A model generated the notes under the pieces. The model was not told the origin of the DNA. It worked only from the letters and a program-made list of their open reading frames with translations, and made no database searches. Shown here in pieces: positions 1 to 5,364 of a DNA stretch of 5,364 nt (position 1 is the first letter of the stretch; every line of letters starts with the position of its first letter). The position numbers and the translations under genes were made by a program. The DNA comes from an uncultured Spirochaetales bacterium. Its GTDB lineage: Bacteria > Spirochaetota > Spirochaetia > Sphaerochaetales > Sphaerochaetaceae. The DNA lies in contig CAKQTF010000089.1 of the NCBI GenBank assembly GCA_934276695.1, positions 1 through 5,364 of the forward strand, written 5' to 3'.

Positions 1-476
1 GTGCATGGGCCCGTGGCCAGGCCTGGGGAATCTATGGCTCGGCTCTTGCTTATAGATACACAGGATCGGCTAGGGCTCTTGATGTCTTCAGGCGTACGCT
101 CAGCTTCTTCCTGTCTCACCTTCCTGATTCTGTGATCCCGTACTGGGACTTTGACTTCACAGACGGAAGCACTGAGTCCAGGGATTCATCAGCTCTGGCA
201 ATAGCCTGCTGCGGAATGCTTGAGATGTCGGATCTTCTTGGTGAGCCGGAACTGAGGACAAGGGCATCTAAGCTTATGGGAGAGCTGTATAGGAAGTGCG
301 CTGTGAAGGATCCTTCTCTGTCAAATGGCCAGCTGCTCCATGGAGTCTATTGCAGGAAGACACCTACAAATGATGCAAGGGACCGCGGTGTGGATGAATG
401 CAATACATGGGGGGATTACTTCTATGTTGAGGCTCTCAAGAGACTAAAGGACCCAGGCTGGAAGGCATACTGGTAA
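1..476 (+). CDS. GH88 unsaturated glucuronyl hydrolase, C-terminal part (5' end outside window)
   Basis: Reading frame starts at base 3 and ends at TAA 474-476, giving 157 visible residues of a protein usually near 370-400. It opens at once with the motif WARGQAWGIYG, a hallmark of family GH88; the related GH105 family usually has WARGNGW here, so GH88 is preferred. Further family blocks follow in the expected order: PYWDFDF then RDSSALAIA (visible residues about 45-63), a LLHGVY segment (about 113-118), and WGDYFYVEALKRL near the C-terminus. The aspartates known as catalytic in characterised GH88 enzymes lie upstream of the window and cannot be checked. The family hydrates and removes the 4,5-unsaturated uronic acid that lyases leave at the non-reducing end of oligosaccharides, usually from glycosaminoglycans. 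The GTG at 132 is internal, since family motifs continue upstream of it. No signal peptide can be assessed. Family call is firm; exact substrate is unknown. Confidence 0.93.
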   Translation, partial: AWARGQAWGIYGSALAYRYTGSARALDVFRRTLSFFLSHLPDSVIPYWDFDFTDGSTESRDSSALAIACCGMLEMSDLLGEPELRTRASKLMGELYRKCAVKDPSLSNGQLLHGVYCRKTPTNDARDRGVDECNTWGDYFYVEALKRLKDPGWKAYW

Positions 477-498
477 TACCAGGAATGGCCTGGATTAT

Positions 499-526
499 AA
501 AAAGGGGGGGCTGGTCCTCCCTTTTT
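499..526. terminator. Bidirectional intrinsic terminator between converging genes
   Basis: An A5 tract (499-503) and G run (504-509) pair with 516-526 (CCTCCC followed by T tract), leaving the six-base loop 510-515. One pair (507 with 518) is G-U when read on the + strand. The stem is GC-rich at the top and flanked by A on one side and T on the other, so either strand gives a hairpin followed by U residues. It lies 22 bases after the GH88 stop, and the stop codon of the histidine kinase (527-529) directly abuts it. It therefore likely ends both transcripts. Confidence 0.85.
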
Positions 527-2212
527 TCATTTATCCTGGGTTACCGTTATTCTGACGGTGTTCATGTAATAGGGGATGCTCTCAGCACTTATAGAAGAGG
601 AGGCAAAGAATAGCTCAAGCCTTCTGCTTACGTTGTAAAGGCCTATTGAGCTGCTCCGGTTTCTGAGTGCTGATTTAAAGCGCTCATTGTCGATTCCCTT
701 CCCATTGTCTATGACGCATATCTCAGTCTGTCCATCTGCCTTTCCTGTTATCTCTATCCTTATCGCAGGAGAGAGCACTGCAGGGTCTCTCATGTTGCTG
801 AATCCATGCTTTATAGCATTCTCTGCCAGTGGCTGGAATATGAGCTTTGGTATCTTCAGATCATATAGCTGTTCCGGGCATGAGATGGAGAAGCTGACTC
901 TCTTGTTCAGCCTCTGGTTCATTATCCTCATATATGCATTGACCTGACTGATCTCATCCTTCAGTGTCGTTATCCCGTTCCCTTTATTCAGGCTGCAGCG
1001 CAGATATGATGCGAATGTCTGGATCATCGAAGAGGCAGAGTCTATGTTCCCGTTCATGACTTCCATGTTTATTATCTCAAGCGTGTTGTAGATGAAATGC
1101 GGGTTTATCTGCTCTGTCAGGACCTGTTCCATATACTGGTATTTCTCTTTCTCCTCAGCCTTTATCTGCTGGATCTGATCCTGTATTGTCACATACATTG
1201 AGTTGATTGACTCGATCAGCTCCCCTGTCTCATCGCTGAATTCGGCCTTCTCATCAAGCTCATATGCATTGTCCTTTATCCTGTTTATCATCCGTGATAG
1301 CTTCTTAAATGGCCTTGTGAGGAAATCTGAGAAATAGAGTATTCCGATCAGGCCAATGGCTATGATTGCGGATGATATTATTATGATGAAGCAGATTATA
1401 CCGGTCTTCTTCGATTCTGCGATTCCTGTATCAAAGTACATGATCAGATCGAGGCCATCAAGCTGTGTGCTGCTCTTAAGCATATTCTTTTCCATGTCCT
1501 GATTTCCGATTGGATAAATGGATTTGCCATTGAATGATAGCGTGCAGCATACATCAAAGTACTCAGAGCTTATGCTGTTGAGCTCATTCCATAGCTCGTC
1601 TGCATCCAGGAGAAGGACAAGCACCATCTCAGGATCCGGCTCATTTGATATGGCAAGATATGATGAAGAAGGGTAGAGTGTCTTCAGTGATACGGCAACA
1701 GGGATTGCATATTCATCCTTCTTTACTGGAGAGGGCATGCATGGCATTATCGTGAGGCTATTCTCTGAGGAGAATGCGGAGTAGTCAAATACCGGGGACT
1801 CCGGATTGATTATGGACGATGAATAGGAAAGGTACAGGTCATTGCTGCTGTCTATGATGAATGCATCATCAATCATCCTGTCAATCTGCTTTATGCTGCC
1901 AAGCGTCTCCTGGAGCTCTGCCTGGATTATGAGCTTTGATGATTCATTGCTGAGCATCTTCTGATTGATTGCACTGAGCTTAGAGCTTGATAGCTTCATT
2001 ATGAGGCTTGATCTTATCCTAGTGACAATATGGTCAAGCCTCTGCTGTATTATTGCAAACCAGGCTTCCTCGCTTCTCTCTATGTCCTTCTCGCTGGTGT
2101 ATGAGAAATAGGCTCCGCATGAGATGCTTATGATAAGCACAAGACAGATCAGCAGAGGGAGCATAGTCAGCAGTATCTTGTATTTCAGCTTCAGATCAGA
2201 GAACTTCTTCAT
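527..2212 (-). CDS. YesM-type sensor histidine kinase of a two-component system
   Basis: A 561-residue membrane sensor kinase. Order of parts: transmembrane helix about 13-36; extracytoplasmic sensor region about 37-268, probably a Cache-like fold (inferred from position and size); second helix about 270-294; HAMP linker about 295-348, starting LTRPFKKLSRM; charged coil about 345-366; His_kinase dimerisation segment with QINPHFIYNTLE, where His372 is the expected phosphorylated residue; and an HATPase_c domain with N box QPLAENAIKHG (460-470), G1 box DNGKG (502-506) and GLYN (524-527). All key residues are present. The sensor contains a vicinal Cys222-Cys223 pair. Kinases of this class phosphorylate an AraC-type partner and usually respond to sugars outside the cell or to a binding protein. 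The start ATG (2210-2212) overlaps the regulator stop as ATGA, with only a weak AGG upstream, suggesting translational coupling. The ligand cannot be read from sequence. Confidence 0.95.
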   Translation of the reverse strand: MKKFSDLKLKYKILLTMLPLLICLVLIISISCGAYFSYTSEKDIERSEEAWFAIIQQRLDHIVTRIRSSLIMKLSSSKLSAINQKMLSNESSKLIIQAELQETLGSIKQIDRMIDDAFIIDSSNDLYLSYSSSIINPESPVFDYSAFSSENSLTIMPCMPSPVKKDEYAIPVAVSLKTLYPSSSYLAISNEPDPEMVLVLLLDADELWNELNSISSEYFDVCCTLSFNGKSIYPIGNQDMEKNMLKSSTQLDGLDLIMYFDTGIAESKKTGIICFIIIISSAIIAIGLIGILYFSDFLTRPFKKLSRMINRIKDNAYELDEKAEFSDETGELIESINSMYVTIQDQIQQIKAEEKEKYQYMEQVLTEQINPHFIYNTLEIINMEVMNGNIDSASSMIQTFASYLRCSLNKGNGITTLKDEISQVNAYMRIMNQRLNKRVSFSISCPEQLYDLKIPKLIFQPLAENAIKHGFSNMRDPAVLSPAIRIEITGKADGQTEICVIDNGKGIDNERFKSALRNRSSSIGLYNVSRRLELFFASSSISAESIPYYMNTVRITVTQDK

Positions 2213-3738
2213 TTACGAGACCTGTATTTTGAAGGTGTTATCCCGTTTGTCTTCTTGAAGTTCCTGTAGAATGACCTGTAGTCTGTGTACCCCAGGGACT
2301 GTGAGACTTCCTCTATTGAGAGCATCGGGTCATCAAGCAGCTGCTTTGCGTAGTCATTTCTCATACGGTTTATATATGCGCTGAAATTCTCTCCTGTCTT
2401 CTGCTTGTAATATGACGAGAAGTATGTGAAGTTCATATTCAGCTCCTTTGCAACCTGCTGCGCTGAGAGCTGGAAGCCCAGGCTGTCTTTGATGAGCTTC
2501 CTTGCCTTATATATGACAGGATCATTTGCAATCTCCGACTCTGGGATTGAAGTGTGCGTCATGTATAGGATCAGGTCTGTAGTCCATTTCTCAATGTCTC
2601 TGAGTGTCAGGAGATCGTTGATCTGCTGATAATCTATCTTCGGCATGAATTTGCTGCTGATGTGCTTCTCATGGCTGATTGTCCTTGTCAGGTCCGTAAG
2701 AAGGTATATGCACATGCCCTTTATATAACTCGGAGGCGGTGTCCTTATATACATCAGCCTTGCAAAATAGCGCTTGATCCATTCCTGTATCCTATTGTCA
2801 TCCTTTGAGAACATCATATGAGTCAGGCTTATGAGGTCAACATCGCTTGGATTGAACTCCGGAGGCGTGTCATTCACGATGGAATCCTGATCGAATATGG
2901 TCTTATCCTGATCGTATATCTGGTACGAAAGGGCAGTCATGCATGCCTGGAACGACTCATTGAACTGCATTATGCCTGGAACGGACGGCCCGATTGCGAT
3001 TGTCATCCTGTGTTTTCCTGCCTCTTTTCGCGATATGATCATATTCGCGATGTGCCTGGCATATTCGGAGTCGTAATGCAGCATCACTGCAGTTGTCCTC
3101 CCATCCCATTGAAAGCTCTCATGCTCTATACCATGCATGCACTGCTGCAGTATCCGGTCTGTCTCAGAATCATCATCATGCTTCTGTATCAGCATTGCTG
3201 TCACTGGGCCTGGATGATAAGAGATGGCAGGCTTCAGCTCCGACTGCTCTATGCTCTCTCCAGAGGCAAGCTTTCTTAAGAGATTCTCGCATGCGGATTC
3301 AGATAATGACTGGTATTCCTGTGCTTTCACTTCTGTTGTCTTTATCCTGTCTATTGTCCTCTTAAGCGTCTCGATCAGCTCTGCCCTGGACAGCGGCTTT
3401 AACAGGAAGCTCTCAACTTCAAGCGATATGGCTTCCTTTGCATATCTGAAATCATCATATCCTGATAGGATTATGAACCGTGAGGCGATTCCTGCTGCCT
3501 TTGCCTCATTTATGAGCTCAAGCCCTGTCTTTCCTGGCATCATGATATCTGTGATCACGATATCCGGCTTATGCCTGCATATCTCATCATATGCGCTGTT
3601 TCCATCATGTACGGTTGCTGAGATCCTCAGCCCGATGCTGTTCCAGTCGATGGCATTCTTTATCCCATTCCTGATTGCAGGCTCATCATCAGCGATCAGC
3701 ACTGTGAAGAATCTGCTGCTGCGATCTGTCTCTGTCAT
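2209..3738 (-). CDS. YesN-type response regulator, receiver domain plus AraC-family DNA-binding domain
   Basis: A 509-residue transcription factor, partner of the kinase that follows it. The receiver domain covers about 11-130: acidic pocket Asp17/Asp18, phosphoacceptor Asp64 in VITDIMMPG, Ser92 in ILSGYDDF, and Lys114-Pro115 in FLLKPL, all intact. A middle region of about 270 residues (about 135-405) has no motif I recognise, as is usual for long YesN-type regulators. The AraC domain covers about 405-507, with a first helix-turn-helix at LSAQQVAKELNMNFTYF and a second around SIEEVSQSLGYTDYRSFYR, closing with the typical NGITPSKYR. An in-frame TGA lies two codons before the ATG (3736-3738), so no upstream start is possible. 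The Shine-Dalgarno is weak (TGATGGAAA). Transcribed divergently from the deacetylase; likely regulates the genes to its right, with possible autoregulation. These targets are inferred from gene order. Confidence 0.95.
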   Translation of the reverse strand: MTETDRSSRFFTVLIADDEPAIRNGIKNAIDWNSIGLRISATVHDGNSAYDEICRHKPDIVITDIMMPGKTGLELINEAKAAGIASRFIILSGYDDFRYAKEAISLEVESFLLKPLSRAELIETLKRTIDRIKTTEVKAQEYQSLSESACENLLRKLASGESIEQSELKPAISYHPGPVTAMLIQKHDDDSETDRILQQCMHGIEHESFQWDGRTTAVMLHYDSEYARHIANMIISRKEAGKHRMTIAIGPSVPGIMQFNESFQACMTALSYQIYDQDKTIFDQDSIVNDTPPEFNPSDVDLISLTHMMFSKDDNRIQEWIKRYFARLMYIRTPPPSYIKGMCIYLLTDLTRTISHEKHISSKFMPKIDYQQINDLLTLRDIEKWTTDLILYMTHTSIPESEIANDPVIYKARKLIKDSLGFQLSAQQVAKELNMNFTYFSSYYKQKTGENFSAYINRMRNDYAKQLLDDPMLSIEEVSQSLGYTDYRSFYRNFKKTNGITPSKYRSRK

Positions 3739-3747
3739 TTTCCATCA

Positions 3748-3770
3748 GGCTTCAGAGCTGATCCGAAGCC
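3748..3770 (-). promoter_or_regulatory. Small hairpin in the regulator mRNA leader
   Basis: GGCTTC (3748-3753) and GAAGCC (3765-3770) are perfect inverted repeats of six bases around an 11-base loop. On the - strand mRNA the hairpin falls inside the predicted leader of about 40 bases and ends 9 bases before the regulator ATG, next to its weak ribosome binding site. It could limit translation, but a six-pair stem may also be chance. Confidence 0.3.
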
Positions 3771-3787
3771 ATTTCCTTCATTATGGA

Positions 3788-3815
3788 ATTATACAGGATA
3801 AACGGCTGGATTCAT
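3788..3815 (-). promoter_or_regulatory. Likely promoter of the regulator-kinase operon
   Basis: On the - strand there is a perfect -10 box TATAAT (3793 down to 3788). With a 16-base spacer the -35 position reads ATGAAT (3815 down to 3810), matching only three of six consensus bases, which fits an activator-aided or weak promoter. Transcription would begin near 3781, giving a leader of about 43 bases. No other -10 as good is seen in this gap on that strand. Confidence 0.6.
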
Positions 3816-3830
3816 CTATTTTTCATAGAT
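3814..3830. promoter_or_regulatory. Perfect inverted repeat, possible operator
   Basis: ATCTAT (3814-3819) and ATAGAT (3825-3830) are exact reverse complements around TTTTC. The repeat touches the -35 position of the regulator promoter and lies just upstream of the shared element before the deacetylase, so a protein bound here could affect either direction. It has no GC and no following T tract in either direction, so a terminator is unlikely. The binding protein is unknown. Confidence 0.35.
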
Positions 3831-3870
3831 TTGCAAAAAAGTGTTACATTTTGCTGAAAAAAAGTCATTT
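3828..3870 (+). repeat. Conserved upstream element, copy 1 (candidate response-regulator site)
   Basis: This stretch aligns without gaps to 4794-4836. The best conserved blocks are TGTTACATTT (3842-3851), CTGAAAA (3854-3860) and GTCATT (3864-3869), preceded by GATTT and an A run. CATTT occurs twice 19 bases apart (3847-3851 and 3866-3870), similar to the tandem half-sites about two helical turns apart used by AraC-family proteins. It ends at the -35 position of the deacetylase promoter, where an activator would contact polymerase. Binding by the adjacent YesN-type regulator is inference. Confidence 0.5.
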
Positions 3871-3895
3871 ACTGTCCATTCCCTGATGGTAGACT
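3868..3895 (+). promoter_or_regulatory. Likely promoter of the deacetylase gene
   Basis: The -35 box TTTACT (3868-3873, four of six consensus bases) and -10 box TAGACT (3890-3895, four of six) have a 16-base spacer and an extended -10 TG at 3887-3888. The same arrangement, at the same spacing, stands before the binding-protein gene, which supports it. The predicted transcription start is near 3902, essentially at the annotated ATG at 3903. Confidence 0.6.
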
Positions 3896-3902
3896 CGCTG
3901 AT

Positions 3903-4763
3903 ATGGAAGAAAAAGTGAAATCAAAGCCATCATTGGATCCTCATGGCATGGTCATTCTGTCAATAGGTGCCCATCCGGATGATTCAGAGTTCCGTGCAAC
4001 TGGCACAATAATAAAGCTATGCAGGAAAGGTGCAGAGGCATATCTTATGAGCATATCTGATGGAAGCGCTGGCCATTTTTCAATGGATAGGGAGGCGCTT
4101 GCCGCAAGAAGGGCAGAGGAAGCAGCTTCCGCAGCTGCGGTTATCGGAGGGCATAGCCTGATTCTTGGGATTCCTGATGGCAGTATAACTCCATCAGTAG
4201 AGAACAGGGAGAAGCTGATCAGGGCAATAAGGAAGATCCAGCCTGATATCATATTCACAAACAGGACGAATGATTACCACCCTGATCATAGATACGCATC
4301 AGAGCTTGTGCAGGATGCATCCTATATGCTCATGGTGCCTAATGTATGCCCGGATACCCCAGCAATGCGCTATGTTCCAATGATACTGGAGTGGGGTGAT
4401 CAGTTCCTCAGGCCAAGGCCTTTCTCTCCTGATATAGCAGTTGGCATAGATGATGTTCTCGATGAAAAGCTTGAGATGCTCTCAATGCATGAGAGCCAGC
4501 TCTATGAATGGCTTCCGTGGGTTGATGGAAACCTTGATATGGTTCCGCCTCCATCAGACAGAAATGGCCGGATGGACTTTGCCAGGTTCATGTACAGAAG
4601 GAGGCCTAACCATGCATTCTCAGCCAGGTTCCGGGACAAGCTTACTGCGCTCTATGGAGACGAGAAGGGCAATTCGGTAATCGAGGCAGAGGCATTTGAG
4701 ATATCAGAATATGGATACAGGCCTTCTGCTGAAGAGCTTATGCATTTCACAGAGGCTCTTTAG
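3903..4763 (+). CDS. PIG-L family zinc-dependent deacetylase
   Basis: A 286-residue soluble protein with no signal peptide or membrane segment, so cytoplasmic. Family motifs: ILSIGAHPDD (18-27), with His24 and Asp27 as expected zinc ligands and Asp26 as catalytic base; a RRAEEAASAAAVIGG segment (69-83); HPDH (126-129), where His129 should be the third zinc ligand and His126 catalytic; MHESQ (195-199); and EAFE near the C-terminus. After AHPDD the usual glycine-rich stretch is altered to SEFRATGTI. Characterised members remove N-acetyl groups from amino-sugar conjugates (GlcNAc-PI, GlcNAc-inositol, GlcNAc-malate). Beside a GH88 enzyme and a sugar-binding protein, an oligosaccharide or N-acetylhexosamine substrate is plausible but unproven. 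The start is uncertain: ATG 3903 has no Shine-Dalgarno; GTG 3915 follows GGAAG; ATG 3948 begins just before the conserved strand, where many family members start. Confidence 0.92.
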   Translation: MEEKVKSKPSLDPHGMVILSIGAHPDDSEFRATGTIIKLCRKGAEAYLMSISDGSAGHFSMDREALAARRAEEAASAAAVIGGHSLILGIPDGSITPSVENREKLIRAIRKIQPDIIFTNRTNDYHPDHRYASELVQDASYMLMVPNVCPDTPAMRYVPMILEWGDQFLRPRPFSPDIAVGIDDVLDEKLEMLSMHESQLYEWLPWVDGNLDMVPPPSDRNGRMDFARFMYRRRPNHAFSARFRDKLTALYGDEKGNSVIEAEAFEISEYGYRPSAEELMHFTEAL

Positions 4764-4793
4764 GACAGCTGCAGAGTATGCAGAAGACATCTG

Positions 4794-4836
4794 GATTTCC
4801 AAAAAGATGTTACATTTAACTGAAAATCTGTCATTG
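4794..4836 (+). repeat. Conserved upstream element, copy 2 (candidate response-regulator site)
   Basis: Second copy of the element at 3828-3870, with TGTTACATTT (4808-4817), CTGAAAA (4820-4826) and GTCATT (4830-4835) at identical spacing. Over the full 68-base block including the -10 box, 49 positions match and no gap is needed. The copies diverge most in the spacer between the promoter boxes, which suggests selection on the upstream element and on the -10 rather than simple recent duplication. Confidence 0.5.
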
Positions 4837-4861
4837 CTGGTTTCCTGCCGGATGATAGACT
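4834..4861 (+). promoter_or_regulatory. Likely promoter of the sugar-binding protein gene
   Basis: The -35 box TTGCTG (4834-4839) and extended -10 TGATAGACT (4853-4861) have a 16-base spacer. Predicted start is near 4868, giving a leader of about 22 bases that contains a strong ribosome binding site. The gene can thus be transcribed separately from the deacetylase, although I see no convincing terminator between them, so read-through is possible. Confidence 0.6.
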
Positions 4862-4874
4862 AACCCCAGAAAAA

Positions 4875-4880
4875 AGGAGG
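4875..4880 (+). promoter_or_regulatory. Strong ribosome binding site of the sugar-binding protein
   Basis: AGGAGG ends nine bases before ATG 4890-4892. This fixes the start there and rejects the out-of-frame ATG at 4883, which is only two bases from it. It is much stronger than any site before the other genes in the window, matching the high expression usual for binding proteins. Confidence 0.85.
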
Positions 4881-4889
4881 AAATGCGAT

Positions 4890-5364
4890 ATGAGAAAGCT
4901 TATTGCATTATTGATGATTTCCCTCTGTGCTGTTTCTGTTGCCTTCGCAAATGGTGCTTCAGAATCCGCTGCACCTAAGAAGGATGAGAAGACTGTAGTC
5001 ACAGTATGGACAAACGACAGGCATGACCTTGCATATGTAGAGAAGAAGATTGCTGAGTTCAATGCCACGAATGACAAGAACATAGAGATCCAGCTCACGA
5101 CTGTCGTAGAGGACTATGCGAACATGGTTGTGATGGCATATTCATCCGGGAATGCACCTGATATCTTCGGAATGAATGCCCGTGCAAATGGCTTTAATCT
5201 GAAGACATTCGTTGATGCAGGCATGCTTCTTCCGCTTACAGAGCTGCTTGATGATCCAGAGTTTGAGAAGGTCACAGATGCATCAAAGCACATAATCGAA
5301 GGAATCAATGCAATCAATGGCGTTCCTTACCAGATTTACTGCGCAGTCCGCTCCGGATCAAGGA
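4890..5364 (+). CDS. ABC-transporter extracellular sugar-binding protein, N-terminal part (3' end outside window)
   Basis: The open frame runs from ATG 4890 off the right edge, with 158 complete codons visible of a protein usually about 400-450 residues. Residues 1-20 form a signal peptide: MRK, a hydrophobic core, then AFA before NGASES. Cleavage after Ala20 by signal peptidase I seems most likely. Cys13 lies inside the core and its context (ISLC) is a poor lipobox, so a lipoprotein is less likely. The mature part shows family 1 features: TVVTVWTND (first beta strand), a helix ending in EFNATN, then EDYANMVVMAYSSGNAPDIF, with the SGNAPDIF motif typical of carbohydrate-binding proteins of CUT1 importers. 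It then continues through a LLPLTELLDD segment to INGVPYQIYCAVRSG. It should capture a sugar or oligosaccharide in the periplasm; permease genes are expected just downstream. The ligand is unknown. Confidence 0.9.
   Translation, partial: MRKLIALLMISLCAVSVAFANGASESAAPKKDEKTVVTVWTNDRHDLAYVEKKIAEFNATNDKNIEIQLTTVVEDYANMVVMAYSSGNAPDIFGMNARANGFNLKTFVDAGMLLPLTELLDDPEFEKVTDASKHIIEGINAINGVPYQIYCAVRSGSR

Noticed and set aside
132..476. GTG at 132 as the start of a short 114-residue gene
   Set aside because: The same frame is open to the left edge and carries the GH88 motif WARGQAWGIYG, so the GTG is internal to a truncated longer gene.
687..947. 86-residue + strand open frame opposite the kinase
   Set aside because: It is antisense to the ATP-binding domain and N box of the kinase, with no independent evidence.
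2818..3365. Two overlapping + strand open frames inside the regulator gene
   Set aside because: They are opposite conserved coding sequence and rich in residues expected from antisense reading; no family motif is seen.
3224..3886. 220-residue open frame on the + strand, antisense to the regulator
   Set aside because: It lies mostly opposite a regulator with intact receiver motifs, shows no recognisable domain, and runs through the divergent promoter region.
3739..3902. Riboswitch or small RNA in the divergent gap
   Set aside because: Only short hairpins are present, predicted leaders are about 43 and about 0 bases, and no known aptamer pattern is recognised.
3941..4258. 105-residue - strand open frame inside the deacetylase gene
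   Set aside because: It is the complement of the conserved AHPDD region; its composition (Ser, Ala, Ile rich) is typical of a shadow frame.
4450..4680. 76-residue + strand open frame within the deacetylase
   Set aside because: It is another frame of a well-supported gene, with no ribosome site or motif.
4769..4783. Hairpin CTGCA-N5-TGCAG after the deacetylase stop, as a terminator
   Set aside because: The stem is only five pairs and is not followed by a T tract on the + strand.
4883..4885. Alternative ATG just after AGGAGG
   Set aside because: It is two bases from the ribosome site, and its frame lacks the signal peptide and binding-protein motifs.
4760..5317. Two - strand open frames across the binding-protein gene
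   Set aside because: The + strand has a strong ribosome site, signal peptide and binding-protein motifs over the same bases.

Overview
The window looks like a carbohydrate-use locus from a spirochaete (Spirochaetota), perhaps a Sphaerochaeta- or Treponema-like host-associated species. The best evidence is the N-terminus of the last gene: a sugar-binding protein whose signal peptide ends in AFA and continues NGASES, a form I associate with periplasmic binding proteins of this phylum. The genes share one style (moderate GC, many AGG and ATA codons), and I see no sign of recent transfer, insertion sequence, tRNA, rRNA or CRISPR. The phylum call is inference; the genus is not resolved.

Layout. 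(1) Bases 1-476, + strand: the C-terminal half of a GH88 unsaturated glucuronyl hydrolase, cut by the window edge. (2) Bases 499-526: a strong hairpin with A and T tracts on its two sides, serving as a terminator for both converging genes. (3) Bases 527-3738, - strand: a two-gene operon transcribed right to left, a YesN-type AraC-family response regulator followed by a YesM-type membrane histidine kinase. They overlap by ATGA and are probably translationally coupled. (4) Bases 3739-3902: a 164-bp divergent control region. (5) Bases 3903-4763, + strand: a PIG-L family zinc deacetylase. (6) Bases 4764-4889: a second control region. (7) Bases 4890-5364, + strand: the start of an ABC-transporter sugar-binding protein, cut by the right edge.

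How it may work together. YesM/YesN pairs commonly sit beside carbohydrate ABC importers and control them. GH88 enzymes remove the unsaturated uronic acid that polysaccharide lyases leave on oligosaccharides, typically from glycosaminoglycans. PIG-L enzymes remove acetyl groups, mostly from N-acetylated amino sugars. A coherent but unproven reading is a locus that senses, imports and dismantles a uronate- and N-acetylhexosamine-containing glycan such as hyaluronan or chondroitin.

The most notable non-coding signal is an element of about 68 bp present twice, before the deacetylase (3828-3895) and before the binding protein (4794-4861). The copies align without gaps at 49 of 68 positions and each ends in an extended -10 box. 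The conserved upstream half is a good candidate for the binding site of the neighbouring response regulator. The first copy puts the likely transcription start almost on the annotated ATG of the deacetylase, which raises the possibility of a leaderless mRNA or a different start codon.
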